DNA of 7,027 nucleotides from Spirochaeta sp. (GTDB lineage: Bacteria; Spirochaetota; Spirochaetia; DSM-2461). Every line of letters begins with the position of its first letter. The first letter of the stretch is position 1. The DNA lies in assembly GCA_030635565.1 (NCBI GenBank), contig DAOVYP010000118.1, positions 1-7,027 of the forward strand, read 5' to 3'. Position numbers and translations under genes: made by a program. Positions 6,094 to 7,027 of the stretch are shown here, piece after piece. The notes below the pieces were generated by a model. The model saw only the letters and a list, made by a program, of their open reading frames with translations, made no database searches and had not been told where the DNA came from.

Positions 6094-7027
6094 CAGACCT
6101 CTCCCCTCAGTGGTAGACCTGTTTCCTGTGGAAATCCGAATCGGATATTGAAATCCTGAACCGCCTGGCCCGAGGCCCCTTTCAGGAGGTTGTCAATGGA
6201 ACTGAACAGGTAGAGCATGGAGACACCGCCCACCGGTCCTTCCACAGTCCAACCGATGTCACAACGGTTTGAACCGATGACATTCCGGGTCGCAGGAATG
6301 GAATCCCCGCAGAGGTTGATGAACGGCTGACCGGCATAGGCCGTCGCCAGGGCTGACTGTACAATTTCGGCGATTTCGCCGAGGTCACCTTCAACTGGAA
6401 TACTGATTGTAGATGCCATACCCCGTCGCATCGGCACCAGATGAGGTGTGAAAAATAGAGGTGTATTGCCACCCGCGGCTTTGAGTTCCTGTGTCATCTC
6501 CGAATGGTGGCGGTGTTGCAGACCGGGCTTGTATGCCACGGAATTTTCGGAGCGTTCGACAAAAAGAGATGATTCTTTTACCGACCTGCCGGCACCTGAT
6601 ATGCCACTGAGAGCATTCACCGTCACGGGTGATCGGATCAGCCCGGCTTCGGCTATCGGTATCAGCGGCAGAAGACTGCAGGTGGGGTAGCAGCCTGGAA
6701 CGGCAATCAGATCCGATTTTCGAATCTCATCGGCATAAATCTCGGAGAGTCCATAAACGGCTGCGGATCGTAATGAAGGAAAGGGTACAGCGGATCCATA
6801 TGCCTTTTCATGGGCTTCACCGCTGCGGAGACGAAAGTCGGCGGACAGGTCGAATATTATGGATTGCCCGAAAAAGGGTTCGCAGAAATCCGCCGATGCC
6901 CCATGGGGCAGGGCCGAAAAGACCGCGTCAGGTTGTTCCATCAATGCTTCATCCCGGTTCAGAAAAATCCGACCCCGGGGAAGCTTCCCATGGAAATCCG
7001 GTCCCAGGCCGCCGTCTCTCTCATCGA
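6093..7027 (-). CDS. argC: N-acetyl-gamma-glutamyl-phosphate reductase, 5' end outside the window
   Basis: It reduces N-acetylglutamyl-5-phosphate with NADPH to the semialdehyde used by ArgD. The reading frame stays open to the right edge: 27 codons upstream of the first in-window start-like codon (TTG at 6944) read ...FHGKLPRGRIFLNRDEALMEQ and lead into SALPHGAS, so that TTG is internal. About 310 residues are visible. Roughly 30-40 N-terminal residues, including the dinucleotide-binding G-x-x-G-x-x-G loop, lie beyond the edge. Visible hallmarks are SALPHGAS, FDLSADFRL, VYGLSEIY, the catalytic Cys in VPGCYPT (codon 6692-6690), SGISGAGR, the catalytic-His region HRHHSEMTQEL and FTPHLVPMRRGM. 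HRHHSEM differs mildly from the common HRHTPE. The stop shares one base with the argB start. It is the first visible gene of the arg operon; the operon promoter is out of view. Confidence 0.96.
   Translation of the reverse strand, partial: DERDGGLGPDFHGKLPRGRIFLNRDEALMEQPDAVFSALPHGASADFCEPFFGQSIIFDLSADFRLRSGEAHEKAYGSAVPFPSLRSAAVYGLSEIYADEIRKSDLIAVPGCYPTCSLLPLIPIAEAGLIRSPVTVNALSGISGAGRSVKESSLFVERSENSVAYKPGLQHRHHSEMTQELKAAGGNTPLFFTPHLVPMRRGMASTISIPVEGDLGEIAEIVQSALATAYAGQPFINLCGDSIPATRNVIGSNRCDIGWTVEGPVGGVSMLYLFSSIDNLLKGASGQAVQDFNIRFGFPQETGLPLRGEV

Noticed and set aside
6093..6944. TTG at 6944 as the true start of argC
   Set aside because: The frame continues upstream without a stop to the window edge and reads as ArgC sequence, so the gene is cut by the window and not N-terminally truncated.

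Overview
The window is almost fully coding. It holds eight genes, all on the minus strand, so transcription runs from the right edge to the left. Base composition is moderately GC-rich and even throughout, with no insertion sequence, CRISPR array, RNA gene or phage-like gene. The content (arginine biosynthesis, a butyrate kinase, a DnaQ-type exonuclease and a lipoprotein with a Sec/Lsp signal) points to a fermentative, diderm-like bacterial chromosome. A spirochaete-type anaerobe would fit, but that placement is a guess from gene content and protein flavour, not a demonstration.

Region 1, right edge to about 2361: an arginine biosynthesis operon in the order argC (5' end outside the window), argB, argD, argG, then a small YpeA-like GNAT acetyltransferase. 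Junctions are extremely tight. argC/argB share one base (TGATG), argB/argD share four (ATGA), argD/argG are 2 nt apart, and the argG stop codon overlaps the Shine-Dalgarno sequence of the GNAT gene. ArgB, ArgC and ArgD act successively on N-acetylglutamate to give N-acetylornithine. ArgG acts later, joining citrulline and aspartate. The genes for N-acetylglutamate synthesis, deacetylation, ornithine carbamoylation and argininosuccinate lysis (argA/argJ, argE, argF, argH) are not in the window.

Region 2, 2224-2360: a 137-nt gap, the only sizeable internal intergenic stretch. It carries a weak sigma70-like promoter candidate facing left and, on the plus strand, a 19-codon ORF with a perfect AGGAGG. 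I see no convincing terminator for the arg operon here.

Region 3, 2223 to 93: a second, translationally coupled trio. It comprises a small lipoprotein, a DEDDh exonuclease of the DnaQ/PolC-epsilon type and butyrate kinase (buk). Each downstream start overlaps the upstream stop by 4 nt (ATGA, TTGA).

Region 4, 1-92: a structured tail after buk. An 11-bp perfect inverted repeat, flanked by A4 on one side and T4 on the other, encloses a second nested hairpin. This is probably a terminator, possibly bidirectional. Nothing in the window amounts to a clear new system. The best leads are the 1-75 structure, the GNAT gene tied to argG, the mixed lipoprotein-exonuclease-buk operon, and an ArgB with a short N-terminus that predicts insensitivity to arginine.
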